Shown here one piece after another: positions 45,701 to 54,592 of a stretch of DNA of 64,000 bases. The DNA lies in the NCBI RefSeq assembly GCF_000024005.1, contig NC_013132.1, positions 2,536,001 to 2,600,000 on the forward strand, read 5' to 3'. This DNA is from Chitinophaga pinensis DSM 2588. Its GTDB lineage: Bacteria > Bacteroidota > Bacteroidia > Chitinophagales > Chitinophagaceae. Numbering within the stretch: the stretch's first letter is position 1; each line of letters starts with the position of its first letter. Below the pieces are notes generated by a model. The model searched no databases. It saw nothing but the letters and a program-made list of their open reading frames with translations, and was not told where the DNA came from. Both the position numbers and the translations under genes were made by a program.

Positions 45701-46870
45701 ATGGAAGAACGTATCGCTTATTTATTAGGGCAACATCGCCAGGGGGTATTAACGGCTGCGGAACGTCAGGAATTGCAGTACTGGCTGGACTTGCCAGATG
45801 ATACCACTATAGATGCGATTGCGGTTCTGATGGAACAGGAGGCTGTCACAGCGGAGCCGCTGGATGAAAGTACCCTGCATGAGCGTGTCGCACGTATTGT
45901 CTCTGTGGATAAAGGAGCAACGGAAAAGACAGCGATTGTCCGTCGACTGCGTACCTGGTGGTGGGCGGCAGCAGTCCTTATACTATGTTTTTCATTACTG
46001 GGTATCTATCGCTGGCAATACAACCAGACAGCGGTCAGCGACAGACTGGCACAACAGTCCGATCCGGTTATCATGCCCGGATCCAATAAAGCCGTTCTTA
46101 CACTTGCCAACGGTGAAAAAGTTAACCTCGACAGCACAGGCCACCAACTGATCCGCGAGGGGGAAACAGCTGTACAACAACAGGGAGGCAGTCTGCTATA
46201 TGCGGCGGGCGCCGGAACAGCTGTTACGTATAATACGCTTGCCACGCCACGTGGCGGACAATTCCAGCTGGTATTGGCAGACGGGACCATTGTGTGGCTC
46301 AATGCGGCAAGTTCCATCCGTTATCCAACGGCATTTAACGGGGATACGCGACAGGTAGAAGTGAGCGGAGAGGCTTATTTCCAGGTAGCTACCGATCCCG
46401 GACGGCCATTTACCGTACATACGGCTGGGCAAACTATCGCGGTATTGGGCACACAGTTCAATATCAATAATTATGGGGACAACGGACATATCATCACCAC
46501 CTTATTAGCAGGTAAAATCAGGATCGATAATGGTCGCCGCCAGGTAGAACTGGCCCCCGGAGAACAATCTATCGTTCATACAGCAGACATCTCCATCAAT
46601 AAGGAGGTGGATACCGATATGGTGATTGCCTGGAAAAACGGGCTTTTCAAATTTAACGGTACTAAACTGGAAGACGTCATGAAACAGCTGAGCAGGTGGT
46701 ATGATGTGGATGTGATTTACGAAGGAGCAGTCCCTGAACGGCATTTCTCCGGAGAGATCACCCGCGGGGCAGCTATCACCGAAGTCCTGGACATGCTCAG
46801 GCTCCTGCATGTGAATTTTAAAATAACAGATAATGGACCACGTAAGACGATAACAGTGGTACCGGATTGA
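45701..46870 (+). CDS. FecR-family anti-sigma/regulatory protein (module 3)
   Basis: A 389-residue inner-membrane regulator. The cytoplasmic segment spans 1-85, with one membrane helix near 87-107 (WWWAAAVLILCFSLLGIYRW). The FecR domain is seen in TPRGGQFQLVLADGTIVWLN, GEAYFQVATDPGRPF and LGTQFNINNYGDNG, and the C-terminal DUF4974 domain (about 305-389) in KLEDVMKQLSRWYDVDVIYE. It should hold the module 3 sigma factor and release or activate it when the STN domain of the downstream SusC signals substrate. The organisation matches module 1 closely. Confidence 0.93.
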   Translation: MEERIAYLLGQHRQGVLTAAERQELQYWLDLPDDTTIDAIAVLMEQEAVTAEPLDESTLHERVARIVSVDKGATEKTAIVRRLRTWWWAAAVLILCFSLLGIYRWQYNQTAVSDRLAQQSDPVIMPGSNKAVLTLANGEKVNLDSTGHQLIREGETAVQQQGGSLLYAAGAGTAVTYNTLATPRGGQFQLVLADGTIVWLNAASSIRYPTAFNGDTRQVEVSGEAYFQVATDPGRPFTVHTAGQTIAVLGTQFNINNYGDNGHIITTLLAGKIRIDNGRRQVELAPGEQSIVHTADISINKEVDTDMVIAWKNGLFKFNGTKLEDVMKQLSRWYDVDVIYEGAVPERHFSGEITRGAAITEVLDMLRLLHVNFKITDNGPRKTITVVPD

Positions 46871-46958
46871 TCAACCAAAATTCTAAAACTTATAAATCAG
46901 CCAAACATGAAGAGATAACAAGACCAACCATCCGGACAGGGTTATATCCAGAAAAAAA

Positions 46959-46987
46959 GCGCAGAAGTGGTACGAACACTTCTACGC
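46959..46987 (+). promoter_or_regulatory. Hairpin in the FecR-SusC leader of module 3
   Basis: GCGCAGAAGTG (46959-46969) pairs with CACTTCTACGC (46977-46987) with one mismatch, preceded by a run of A. It lies 80 bases before the SusC start. It may separate the regulatory genes from the transporter transcript or be a leader element. There is no T run for a plus-strand terminator. Confidence 0.4.
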
Positions 46988-47067
46988 CGATTGACTTTTG
47001 GATTAACCCTCCCTTCCGGGAATCTGATTAGCAATTATCATTTATTAATCCAAACAGTACAAAAGTA

Positions 47068-50000
47068 ATGAATTTCCATTCTTTTACTATGGCAGCGCCA
47101 TGCCCGCTGCTGTCAAAAAGAATCCTGATGGTTTTGAAAATTGTCACCTTTCTGATGCTTGTTACCTTGATGCATGTGAGTGCAAGCAGCTTTAGTCAGG
47201 CAATCAGTCTGAATGAAAAGGATACACCTGTTGAAAAAGTGCTGGAACGGATCAGTAAGCAGTCTGGTTTCCACTTCTTTTATGATGCTGCCACCTTTGC
47301 TAATTACAAGGTGACGATCAGTATCAGAGATGCCCAGATTGAAAAAGCACTGGATAGCTGTCTGCGTGGATTACCAGTGACCTATAAGATCATGGGTAAA
47401 AACGTAGTGCTGGTATCCGCAGAAAAAAATAACAGCATCCCGTCTCAGCCACAACAAGCACGGATTGTAAAAGGAACCGTGTTTGATGAAGACATGAAGT
47501 TGCTTATTGGTGTAACCATCCGTAACCGCAATAGCGGTAAAGGCACCGTTACCGACAGCAAAGGCGGATATGTGATAGCCGCTGATATCGGCGATGTGCT
47601 GGTAATCAGTTTTGTGGGTTATGTCACCCGTGAGGTAACAGTAGGGAATCAGCCGACTATCGACTTTCAGCTGAAGGTGACAAATGCTGCACTGAACCAG
47701 GTCGTTGTAGTAGGATACGGTAGTACCAGGAAGAAAGACCTCATTGGATCCGTAGCTACGGTGAACGTAAATGAAATACGGAATGTTCCCTTTGCCACTA
47801 TCGATATTGGTCTGGCAGGTAAAGCCGCTGGTGTACAGGTGGTACAGTCTGACGGCTCTCCCGGTGGTGTGGCTAATATCCGTGTACGTGGCGGTACGTC
47901 TATCCTTGGGGGGAATGATCCTTTATACATCATCGATGGTGTGCAGATTACGCCCACCAGCCGCTATATCAAAACGCCTGGCGAAGTGGTAGACCCTGTT
48001 GCACGTTCGACCAACTTCAGTGATCCATCCAATGCTATTTCGGGTGCTTATGCACGTGGATTGAATAGTCTGGCGGGATTGAACATTAATGATATTGAAT
48101 CTATTGATATCCTGAAAGACGCATCTGCCACCGCCATCTATGGATCTAAGGCGGCAAATGGCGTCGTGATCATCACCACCAAACAAGGTACACAGGATAC
48201 GAAGCCTTATTTTGAACTAAATAATTATACCGGTGTTTCCCGTCCGGTTAAAGCCGATGTGCTGAATGCAGATCAATACAGGATGATCCTGAAAGAAGCC
48301 GCTACGAACTATAACGCCGACAGGGTGGCCATGGGGGAGCAACCTTCAGCTACGGCGAATAAGATCCTTAATGATCCTTCCTATCTGGGTATGGATAATA
48401 CAGACTGGTTATCGCTTGTATTGAGGAGCGGTCTTACCCAGAACACAGACGTTTCTGTACGCGGTGGTGGCAGAGGAACCCGTTATTACACGTCCCTTTC
48501 TTATTCAGAACAGAAAGGCGTGGTAAAAGGTACTGACTTCAAACGCCTGTCGGGTAAGCTGAACCTTGATAACCAGGTCAATGCCCGGCTGAAGTTTACA
48601 ACAAATATCAACTACGCATTTTCTACCAACAATATCACCAACGGCGCATATGCCCAGGCATTATATGCACCGCCTACCCGGGCGCCTTATAATCCTGATG
48701 GTACATTGGCTAATCTGGCCGGCAGTGCCGTGAATTCAGATAATTTCAACGGGTTTCAGAATCCGCTGGCATTGCTGAATGGTATCAACCAGGGTAAAAA
48801 TGGATTGTTTCTTGGCTCACTGGCACTTGAGTATAATATTGTCAATGGGCTGAAATTCCGTAGCCAGGCTTCCATCAATTACAACCAGTATCACCAGCGT
48901 AACTACACACCTTCTTCTGCCCAGGTACAAACTGCCAGTGGCGCAGGAAGTTCTATGGGAGGTATTGGTTCACAGGGACAAACAGAAACGACCAGCTACC
49001 TGTATGAAAATACATTGAGCTATAATAAACAGTTCGGACCGGATCATCGTCTGGATGTAGTAGCGGGTACTTCCTGGCAGGAAGACAGGTCTAATTCATT
49101 CCAGGCTTCCGGACAAACCTATCCGGATGATTTTATCCTGAATAATTTATCATCAGCTGCTGTGACACTGCCAAGTAAGTCGGCCGCCTTCCAAAATGCT
49201 TTACTAAGCTTTTACCTGCGTGCTAACTATGCTTTCAGGGATAAATACCTGATCACTTTTACCGGTCGCTCGGATGCTTCTTCGAAGTTCTCTTCAGATA
49301 ACAGGGTGGGTTATTTCCCTTCCGGTGGTATCGGCTGGCGTATTTCGCAAGAAAAATTCATGAAAAAGTTTACCTGGATCGATGATATGAAACTGCGTGC
49401 CAGTGCTGGTTATACAGGTACGCAGAATATCGGTAACTACCTGTACCGTACGCTGTATACGCCTGTATCCTACAATGGTACAAATGCTGTGATCCCATCT
49501 CAACTGGGTAACAACAAAGTGAAATGGGAACAGACCTTACAGAAAGATGCGGGTATTGATATCTCTATGTTCAGATCCCGTCTGGTACTGAATGTGGGGG
49601 TGTATGAGAAGAAGTCTTCCGGCTTGTTATTTAATCAACCTTTGCCATCCAGTTCTTCCTACTCATCTGTCATCGCCAACCTGGCAGACATCCGCAACAG
49701 AGGACTTGAAATTGAGGTTTCCGGCAATGTTATTACAGGTAAACATGCGGGCTGGAGAAGCAGTCTGAATATGTCTTTCAACCGTAGTCTCGTGACCGGT
49801 CTGAATATGGATTATACGGATCCGAATCATGGTGGTGGGGTTACTTCTTCCGGCGGACAGAGTTATATCATGTCCAATACGGTACTGAGAACCGGATATC
49901 CGGTAGGACAGTTTGTGGGTACACCCTACAATGGTATCATTCAGAATAAAGAACAGCTGGACGCGTATAAAGCGGCCTTTCCTTACTATGCCTTCTTTAC

Positions 50001-50592
50001 TCCTTATCTGAATATAGGAGATCCGATGTATGTGCTGGCGACCAGTGGTCCGCTGTCGGGATTTCCTGATTCTTATGCACTCATAGGAAGCGCTGCACCG
50101 AAGTTCTATGGTGGATGGACGAATACCGTTAACTGGCGCAATTTCACCCTGTCAGCTTTAATGACCTATTCCTATGGCGGACATATCCTCTATGCGGCGG
50201 ATATTGCCAATAAATCAGTGACTGATCTTACCAATAAGGGAGTGCGCATACTGGACCGCTGGACGCCTGAAAACAAAGATTCAGATCGTCCGAGACTTAT
50301 TTACGGACAGAACTCCAATTTCACCAGCAGTAATGATATTTATAGTTCCTCCTTTATCAAGCTGAAATCTATAACGCTCAATTACCAGTTTCCGCAAACA
50401 CTGTTGACGCGGACGAAGGTACAGTCAGCCTCCATCTATGCTTCTGCTACCAATCTGTTTACGATCACGAACTATCCGGGACAGGATCCGGAGGTGAGCA
50501 ATGATCCATATAGCATTGTAGATGGTTATACGGATTCCAACAATTATCCGACTATCCGTCAGTTTGTATTGGGTTTCAGATTCGGCTTCTAG
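47068..50592 (+). CDS. SusC/RagA TonB-linked outer-membrane transporter with STN domain (module 3)
   Basis: A 1,174-residue receptor. Signal sequence (MVLKIVTFLMLVTLMHVSAS), STN domain (about 48-115, PVEKVLERISKQSGFHFFYD), carboxypeptidase-regulatory-like domain (about 135-210, VKGTVFDEDMKLLIGVTIRN), and TonB plug. The VVVGYGSTRKKDLIGSVATV segment and SIDILKDASATAIYGSKAAN are near-perfect SusC consensus. The barrel ends in GFRFGF. It imports a nutrient with the SusD protein encoded 36 bases downstream. Because a GH43 glycosidase follows the module, the substrate may be an arabinose- or xylose-containing glycan. Confidence 0.96.
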   Translation: MNFHSFTMAAPCPLLSKRILMVLKIVTFLMLVTLMHVSASSFSQAISLNEKDTPVEKVLERISKQSGFHFFYDAATFANYKVTISIRDAQIEKALDSCLRGLPVTYKIMGKNVVLVSAEKNNSIPSQPQQARIVKGTVFDEDMKLLIGVTIRNRNSGKGTVTDSKGGYVIAADIGDVLVISFVGYVTREVTVGNQPTIDFQLKVTNAALNQVVVVGYGSTRKKDLIGSVATVNVNEIRNVPFATIDIGLAGKAAGVQVVQSDGSPGGVANIRVRGGTSILGGNDPLYIIDGVQITPTSRYIKTPGEVVDPVARSTNFSDPSNAISGAYARGLNSLAGLNINDIESIDILKDASATAIYGSKAANGVVIITTKQGTQDTKPYFELNNYTGVSRPVKADVLNADQYRMILKEAATNYNADRVAMGEQPSATANKILNDPSYLGMDNTDWLSLVLRSGLTQNTDVSVRGGGRGTRYYTSLSYSEQKGVVKGTDFKRLSGKLNLDNQVNARLKFTTNINYAFSTNNITNGAYAQALYAPPTRAPYNPDGTLANLAGSAVNSDNFNGFQNPLALLNGINQGKNGLFLGSLALEYNIVNGLKFRSQASINYNQYHQRNYTPSSAQVQTASGAGSSMGGIGSQGQTETTSYLYENTLSYNKQFGPDHRLDVVAGTSWQEDRSNSFQASGQTYPDDFILNNLSSAAVTLPSKSAAFQNALLSFYLRANYAFRDKYLITFTGRSDASSKFSSDNRVGYFPSGGIGWRISQEKFMKKFTWIDDMKLRASAGYTGTQNIGNYLYRTLYTPVSYNGTNAVIPSQLGNNKVKWEQTLQKDAGIDISMFRSRLVLNVGVYEKKSSGLLFNQPLPSSSSYSSVIANLADIRNRGLEIEVSGNVITGKHAGWRSSLNMSFNRSLVTGLNMDYTDPNHGGGVTSSGGQSYIMSNTVLRTGYPVGQFVGTPYNGIIQNKEQLDAYKAAFPYYAFFTPYLNIGDPMYVLATSGPLSGFPDSYALIGSAAPKFYGGWTNTVNWRNFTLSALMTYSYGGHILYAADIANKSVTDLTNKGVRILDRWTPENKDSDRPRLIYGQNSNFTSSNDIYSSSFIKLKSITLNYQFPQTLLTRTKVQSASIYASATNLFTITNYPGQDPEVSNDPYSIVDGYTDSNNYPTIRQFVLGFRFGF

Positions 50593-50628
50593 GCGTGTGA
50601 TTTATTATGATCTTAAAGGACATTAAAG

Positions 50629-52059
50629 ATGAAAAAAGCTATTATCATATTATCGGCGGTATTGATGGCGGGCAGCCAGTATAGCTGTAAGAAGCAACTG
50701 GACGAGCTGCCGAAAGACGCGCTGGTGCAGGGAAATACAATTGTCAATCAGCAAACGGCTAACATTGCGCTCAACGGGGTGTATTACCGTTTTGCCAACG
50801 CTTCACAAACAAATACGAACTGGACGAATAACCAGGTTAATACGGCTATACTGGCAGGCGTACTGGATGATGGGCGTAATACATTGAATGAAGCGAGTAA
50901 TGTATTAGGAAGGACCAATTTCAATAATGACTGGGGGCGTTATTACTCCCTCGTGAATGCGGCCAATGGTATCATAGACCAGGTGACTGCACTCAGCGGA
51001 ACCTTATTTTCCAATGGCAGAAAAGAGCAGATACTGGCGGAGGCCAGGTTTATGCGGGCCTTTGCTATATTCAAGGTGCTGACACTGATGGGCCAGTGGT
51101 TTGATATTAACAGTAGTTACGGGGCGCTGTTGCATGACAAGTTCCTTACCTCTACTACTTATGCCAGGGCACGTTCTGATGTCAAGAGCAGTTATCAGTT
51201 CATATTGTCAGACCTGGATTATGCGGTAGAGAATGCCGCTACATCCGGTAGCAATGTGTACGTCACAAAATGGGCGGCGATGGCATTGAAGATGCGTGTG
51301 CTGTTAGCAAGGGGCCAGCAGGAGGATTATGCACAGTGTGCCGCTATTGGAAATAATGTTATCAGCAGCAGTGGTTATGTGTTAGAACCGAATACCCGTG
51401 ATATCTTCTATGTAAAAGGGCTGAGCAGTAAAGAGGTGATACTGGGCGTTACACCACAGGCTAACCAGGGGGCTTACTACTATAATACCAGCGGTGTATA
51501 TGTACGGCGTAACTTTTTTTATGTAGCAACGACGCTATTAAAAGATCTGCTGGCAAATGATCCGCGTCAGCAATGGTATATCGGCAATGCGAATGGTGAT
51601 AAGGCAGGTACATTTTATTTTATAAAGTATGTACAATCCACACTGACTACGACACAGTTATCGGAAGTGGCGTATGCGATCCGTTTGTCTGAGGTCTACC
51701 TGATGACGGCTGAAGCGACGATCCGTTCCGGCGGTAGTCTGGCTGTTGCAAAGGGACTGATACACGCTGTACAAGCGGGCGCCGGTATTACTGCAACAGA
51801 CAATACGACCAGCTATCTGGCGGTTGAGCAGGCAAATACGGCGGACGATCTGTTGTTGCAGGGTTACTATGAGTATGTGAAAAGCTTTGCAGGGGAGGAT
51901 GATCAGTATTACTTCGCCTTGCTGCGTTTTCCACTGGCGACTGTTACTACGCTACGACCAACTATCAAAAATAAAGAACAATACATTTACCCTGTTCCGA
52001 GGTCAGAGTTTGTCAACAATCCACTGATCGGCGCACAGAATCCGGGATACACGCAATAA
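50629..52059 (+). CDS. SusD/RagB-family nutrient-binding lipoprotein (module 3)
   Basis: A 476-residue lipoprotein. The signal peptide MKKAIIILSAVLMAGSQYSC ends in the lipidation Cys, followed by KKQLDELPKDALV. SusD-fold motifs: ILAEARFMRAFAIFKVLTLM, KWAAMALKMRVLLARGQQED and RLSEVYLMTAEATIRSGGSL. The C-terminal IYPVPRSEFVNNPLIGAQNP then GYTQ is the usual ending. It starts 36 bases after the SusC stop and is followed by two TlpA genes with gaps of 10 and 13 bases, so the four form one operon closed by the terminator at 54420. Confidence 0.94.
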   Translation: MKKAIIILSAVLMAGSQYSCKKQLDELPKDALVQGNTIVNQQTANIALNGVYYRFANASQTNTNWTNNQVNTAILAGVLDDGRNTLNEASNVLGRTNFNNDWGRYYSLVNAANGIIDQVTALSGTLFSNGRKEQILAEARFMRAFAIFKVLTLMGQWFDINSSYGALLHDKFLTSTTYARARSDVKSSYQFILSDLDYAVENAATSGSNVYVTKWAAMALKMRVLLARGQQEDYAQCAAIGNNVISSSGYVLEPNTRDIFYVKGLSSKEVILGVTPQANQGAYYYNTSGVYVRRNFFYVATTLLKDLLANDPRQQWYIGNANGDKAGTFYFIKYVQSTLTTTQLSEVAYAIRLSEVYLMTAEATIRSGGSLAVAKGLIHAVQAGAGITATDNTTSYLAVEQANTADDLLLQGYYEYVKSFAGEDDQYYFALLRFPLATVTTLRPTIKNKEQYIYPVPRSEFVNNPLIGAQNPGYTQ

Positions 52060-52069
52060 AAAGATCATC

Positions 52070-53242
52070 ATGAAAATACAGTTTGTCTTATTAGCGGCTG
52101 CATTATGCAGTACCGCAAGCGGAGCTATTGCACAGCAAAAAACAAAACAGTTTGTATTAGAAGGGATATTGACTGCCGGTAATCCTGATAGTGTGAGATG
52201 GACATATGCTGATGCGGCGCATAAACAGGTAGTCATTGTAAAGGCCGTTAAAGACCATCGGTTTAAGATCAGTGGGAATATCGGCGGGCCAGGTACTGCG
52301 TCTGTTTCTTTTGTTTTTAAAGGCCAACAGACAACAGATAAACATGTGCAGTCAGGGAAAGACTACCGCGTGTTTTTCATAGAACCTGCTGTTATGAAAA
52401 TGACGGGAGATGCTACGGCGCTGCAAACGCTCACACTCAGTGGTTCTGAAACACAAAGGGAGTCTGAAGCGCTGGAACGTATGCTGAAACCCATAGAGGA
52501 GCGGAGTACTGCGTTGCGGGCGGCCATTAAGCAAACAACAGATACTACCGCTAAAAGAGTACAACGTGCAGAAATGGACCAACTACAGGAGCAGCGTAAC
52601 AAAACGTATTACACGTTTATGTTGCAAAACCCGCATTCTTACGTGACAGCATACTATCTGAATTTTTATATGCCTTTTTACAGTACGGCAGCAATAAGGA
52701 AGGTGTATGACTTATTCACTCCTGCCGAGCAGCATGGGCTGTTAGGAAAGGCTATAGGAGAAACACTCAGGGGGATGGAAGCAGGCGCTCCGGGTCAGCA
52801 GGCCATTGATTTCAGTGTTAGCGATATCAATGGTAAACAACTGTCCTTGTCGGATTTCAAGGGCAGGTACGTGATACTGGATTTCTGGGCTTCCTGGTGT
52901 GTGCCTTGTCGCCACAGTCATCCGCACCTGATAGAATGGTATAATAAATACAAAGGAAAAGGGCTGGAGATCATTGGTATTGCTTCTGATGATGGACGTG
53001 AAGCTGCCTGGAAAAACGCGATAGAACAGGATGGTATCGGTATCTGGCGGCACGTACTGGCGGGTGTAGATCAACAGAAGGTTATGCAGCGTCAGTCTAA
53101 TCCCCGGGACATCACGATAAAATACGGCGTCACTGCTTTGCCGACAAAACTGATCATTGGTCCTGATGGAAAGATACTTGCGCGTGATACGGGAGACGGC
53201 GATCAGATTGGAAAAGAGTTAGAAAAGATATTTAATAACTGA
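52070..53242 (+). CDS. TlpA-like thiol-disulfide oxidoreductase, first of two (module 3)
   Basis: A 390-residue exported protein. Signal peptide (FVLLAAALCSTASGAIAQ), DUF4369-type N-terminal domain, a Gln/Arg/Glu-rich helical middle (about 120-190) and a C-terminal thioredoxin-like domain with WASWCVPC and the cis-Pro segment TALPTKLIIGPDG. The C-terminal half resembles the module 1 TlpA protein (both have GIWRHVLAG or GIWKHVLRG after the second helix), suggesting they are paralogues that travel with SusC/SusD units. Its role is probably disulfide reduction in the periplasm, possibly of the transporter components or a co-imported factor. Confidence 0.91.
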   Translation: MKIQFVLLAAALCSTASGAIAQQKTKQFVLEGILTAGNPDSVRWTYADAAHKQVVIVKAVKDHRFKISGNIGGPGTASVSFVFKGQQTTDKHVQSGKDYRVFFIEPAVMKMTGDATALQTLTLSGSETQRESEALERMLKPIEERSTALRAAIKQTTDTTAKRVQRAEMDQLQEQRNKTYYTFMLQNPHSYVTAYYLNFYMPFYSTAAIRKVYDLFTPAEQHGLLGKAIGETLRGMEAGAPGQQAIDFSVSDINGKQLSLSDFKGRYVILDFWASWCVPCRHSHPHLIEWYNKYKGKGLEIIGIASDDGREAAWKNAIEQDGIGIWRHVLAGVDQQKVMQRQSNPRDITIKYGVTALPTKLIIGPDGKILARDTGDGDQIGKELEKIFNN

Positions 53243-53255
53243 TCAACATTTCAGC

Positions 53256-54386
53256 ATGAAAAGAATATTCACAGCAGCGTTGCTTTGTATGCCAGGTATG
53301 CTGCTTGCGCAGAAGCCCTTTAAACTGTCGGGGAAGGTTGGAGTATTGGATAAGCCGGCAAGAGCCTATCTTTTGTATAGTTACAATAGCAAAACTACCC
53401 TGGATTCAACAGATATTTCCGCTGGTGATTTCGCGTTCAGCGGTAAACTGGATTATCCGGTTACAGCTACTGTTATTATCAGTCATGATGGTAAAACGAT
53501 GCGTGAAATGAGAGAACAGGATAAGTTGAATATTTATCTTGAACCCGGTGACCGTACGATGCTACCGGCCGATTCCATCGCCAGATCGGGTGTTAATGGT
53601 TCTGCTATTAACGATGCCTATGTTAAGCTGTGTAATGCACTGGCCCCTGTGGAAATGGAGCTGATGAATATCTATAGGAAATATGCTATCGCTACGGCGG
53701 AAGAACGCAAATCAGAAAGTTTTAAAAAGGAAATGGAGGCGGCAGAGGAAGCCAATGATAAAGCTAAAAAGGCAGTACAGCTGGATTTTATTCAGCGTCA
53801 TCCGAATTCAATTGTAAGTCTGCATACCATACAGGATTATGGTGGTGCAGTACCGCAATATGAAGTGGTGCAGCCGTTGTTTGAAGGACTGGCGAAAGAG
53901 ATCAAAACATCTGTACCGGGGAAGAAGTATAGTGAATATCTTGTAAAGATCTCGCGTACTGCCATTGGCAAAGTGGCGCCGGAAATAGCTTTGCCGGATA
54001 CGGCGGGGAATGTGATTAAACTTTCTTCCCTGAAAGGTAAATATGTGCTGATTGATTTCTGGGCTTCCTGGTGTGGCCCCTGCAGAGCAGAAAACCCGGC
54101 GGTTGTAGAAGCGTATAACAAGTACAAATCTCATGGATTTGAAGTACTGGGTGTTTCGCTGGATAAAGGACCCTCAAAGAGTGCCTGGATAAAAGCAATT
54201 AAAGATGATGGACTCACCTGGTTACAGGTATCTGATCTGCAATACTGGAAGAGTCCGACAGCCGGGGAGTATGGTATACGTGCGATTCCACAGAATTTCC
54301 TGCTGGATCCGGAAGGAAAGATCATTGCAAAGAATCTGAGGGGAGAAGAGCTGGATAAAAAGTTAAAAGAGACTTTCGCCATGTAA
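53256..54386 (+). CDS. TlpA-like thiol-disulfide oxidoreductase, second of two (module 3)
   Basis: A 376-residue exported protein. Signal peptide (MKRIFTAALLCMPGMLLAQ), DUF4369 domain (FKLSGKVGVLDKPARAYLLY), a charged helical middle with many Lys/Glu/Ala (about 140-175), and a thioredoxin-like domain (about 230-376) with the classical redox motif WASWCGPC and the cis-Pro loop RAIPQNFLLDPEG. It is the last gene of the module 3 operon and is distinct in sequence from the TlpA gene 13 bases upstream, so the two are not a recent tandem duplication. Confidence 0.92.
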   Translation: MKRIFTAALLCMPGMLLAQKPFKLSGKVGVLDKPARAYLLYSYNSKTTLDSTDISAGDFAFSGKLDYPVTATVIISHDGKTMREMREQDKLNIYLEPGDRTMLPADSIARSGVNGSAINDAYVKLCNALAPVEMELMNIYRKYAIATAEERKSESFKKEMEAAEEANDKAKKAVQLDFIQRHPNSIVSLHTIQDYGGAVPQYEVVQPLFEGLAKEIKTSVPGKKYSEYLVKISRTAIGKVAPEIALPDTAGNVIKLSSLKGKYVLIDFWASWCGPCRAENPAVVEAYNKYKSHGFEVLGVSLDKGPSKSAWIKAIKDDGLTWLQVSDLQYWKSPTAGEYGIRAIPQNFLLDPEGKIIAKNLRGEELDKKLKETFAM

Positions 54387-54419
54387 ATGACAGATGACCG
54401 GATATGATCCGGGATATCA

Positions 54420-54460
54420 GCAAGCTGACCTGGCAGAGATGTCAGGTCAGCTTGCTTTTT
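54420..54460 (+). terminator. Strong terminator closing the module 3 operon
   Basis: GCAAGCTGACCTG (54420-54432) pairs perfectly with CAGGTCAGCTTGC (54443-54455) and is followed by TTTTT (54456-54460). Confidence 0.92.
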
Positions 54461-54592
54461 ATAGGTCCCTGGGCGGCGGTTGGAAATAAATATATCCTGC
54501 TCTATTATATGTCAGATGTACAGTTAATTTAATTTCGTATTTTACAGATCCACGGTATGGAATGAAGTATTGTTTGTAAATAACGACACTAT

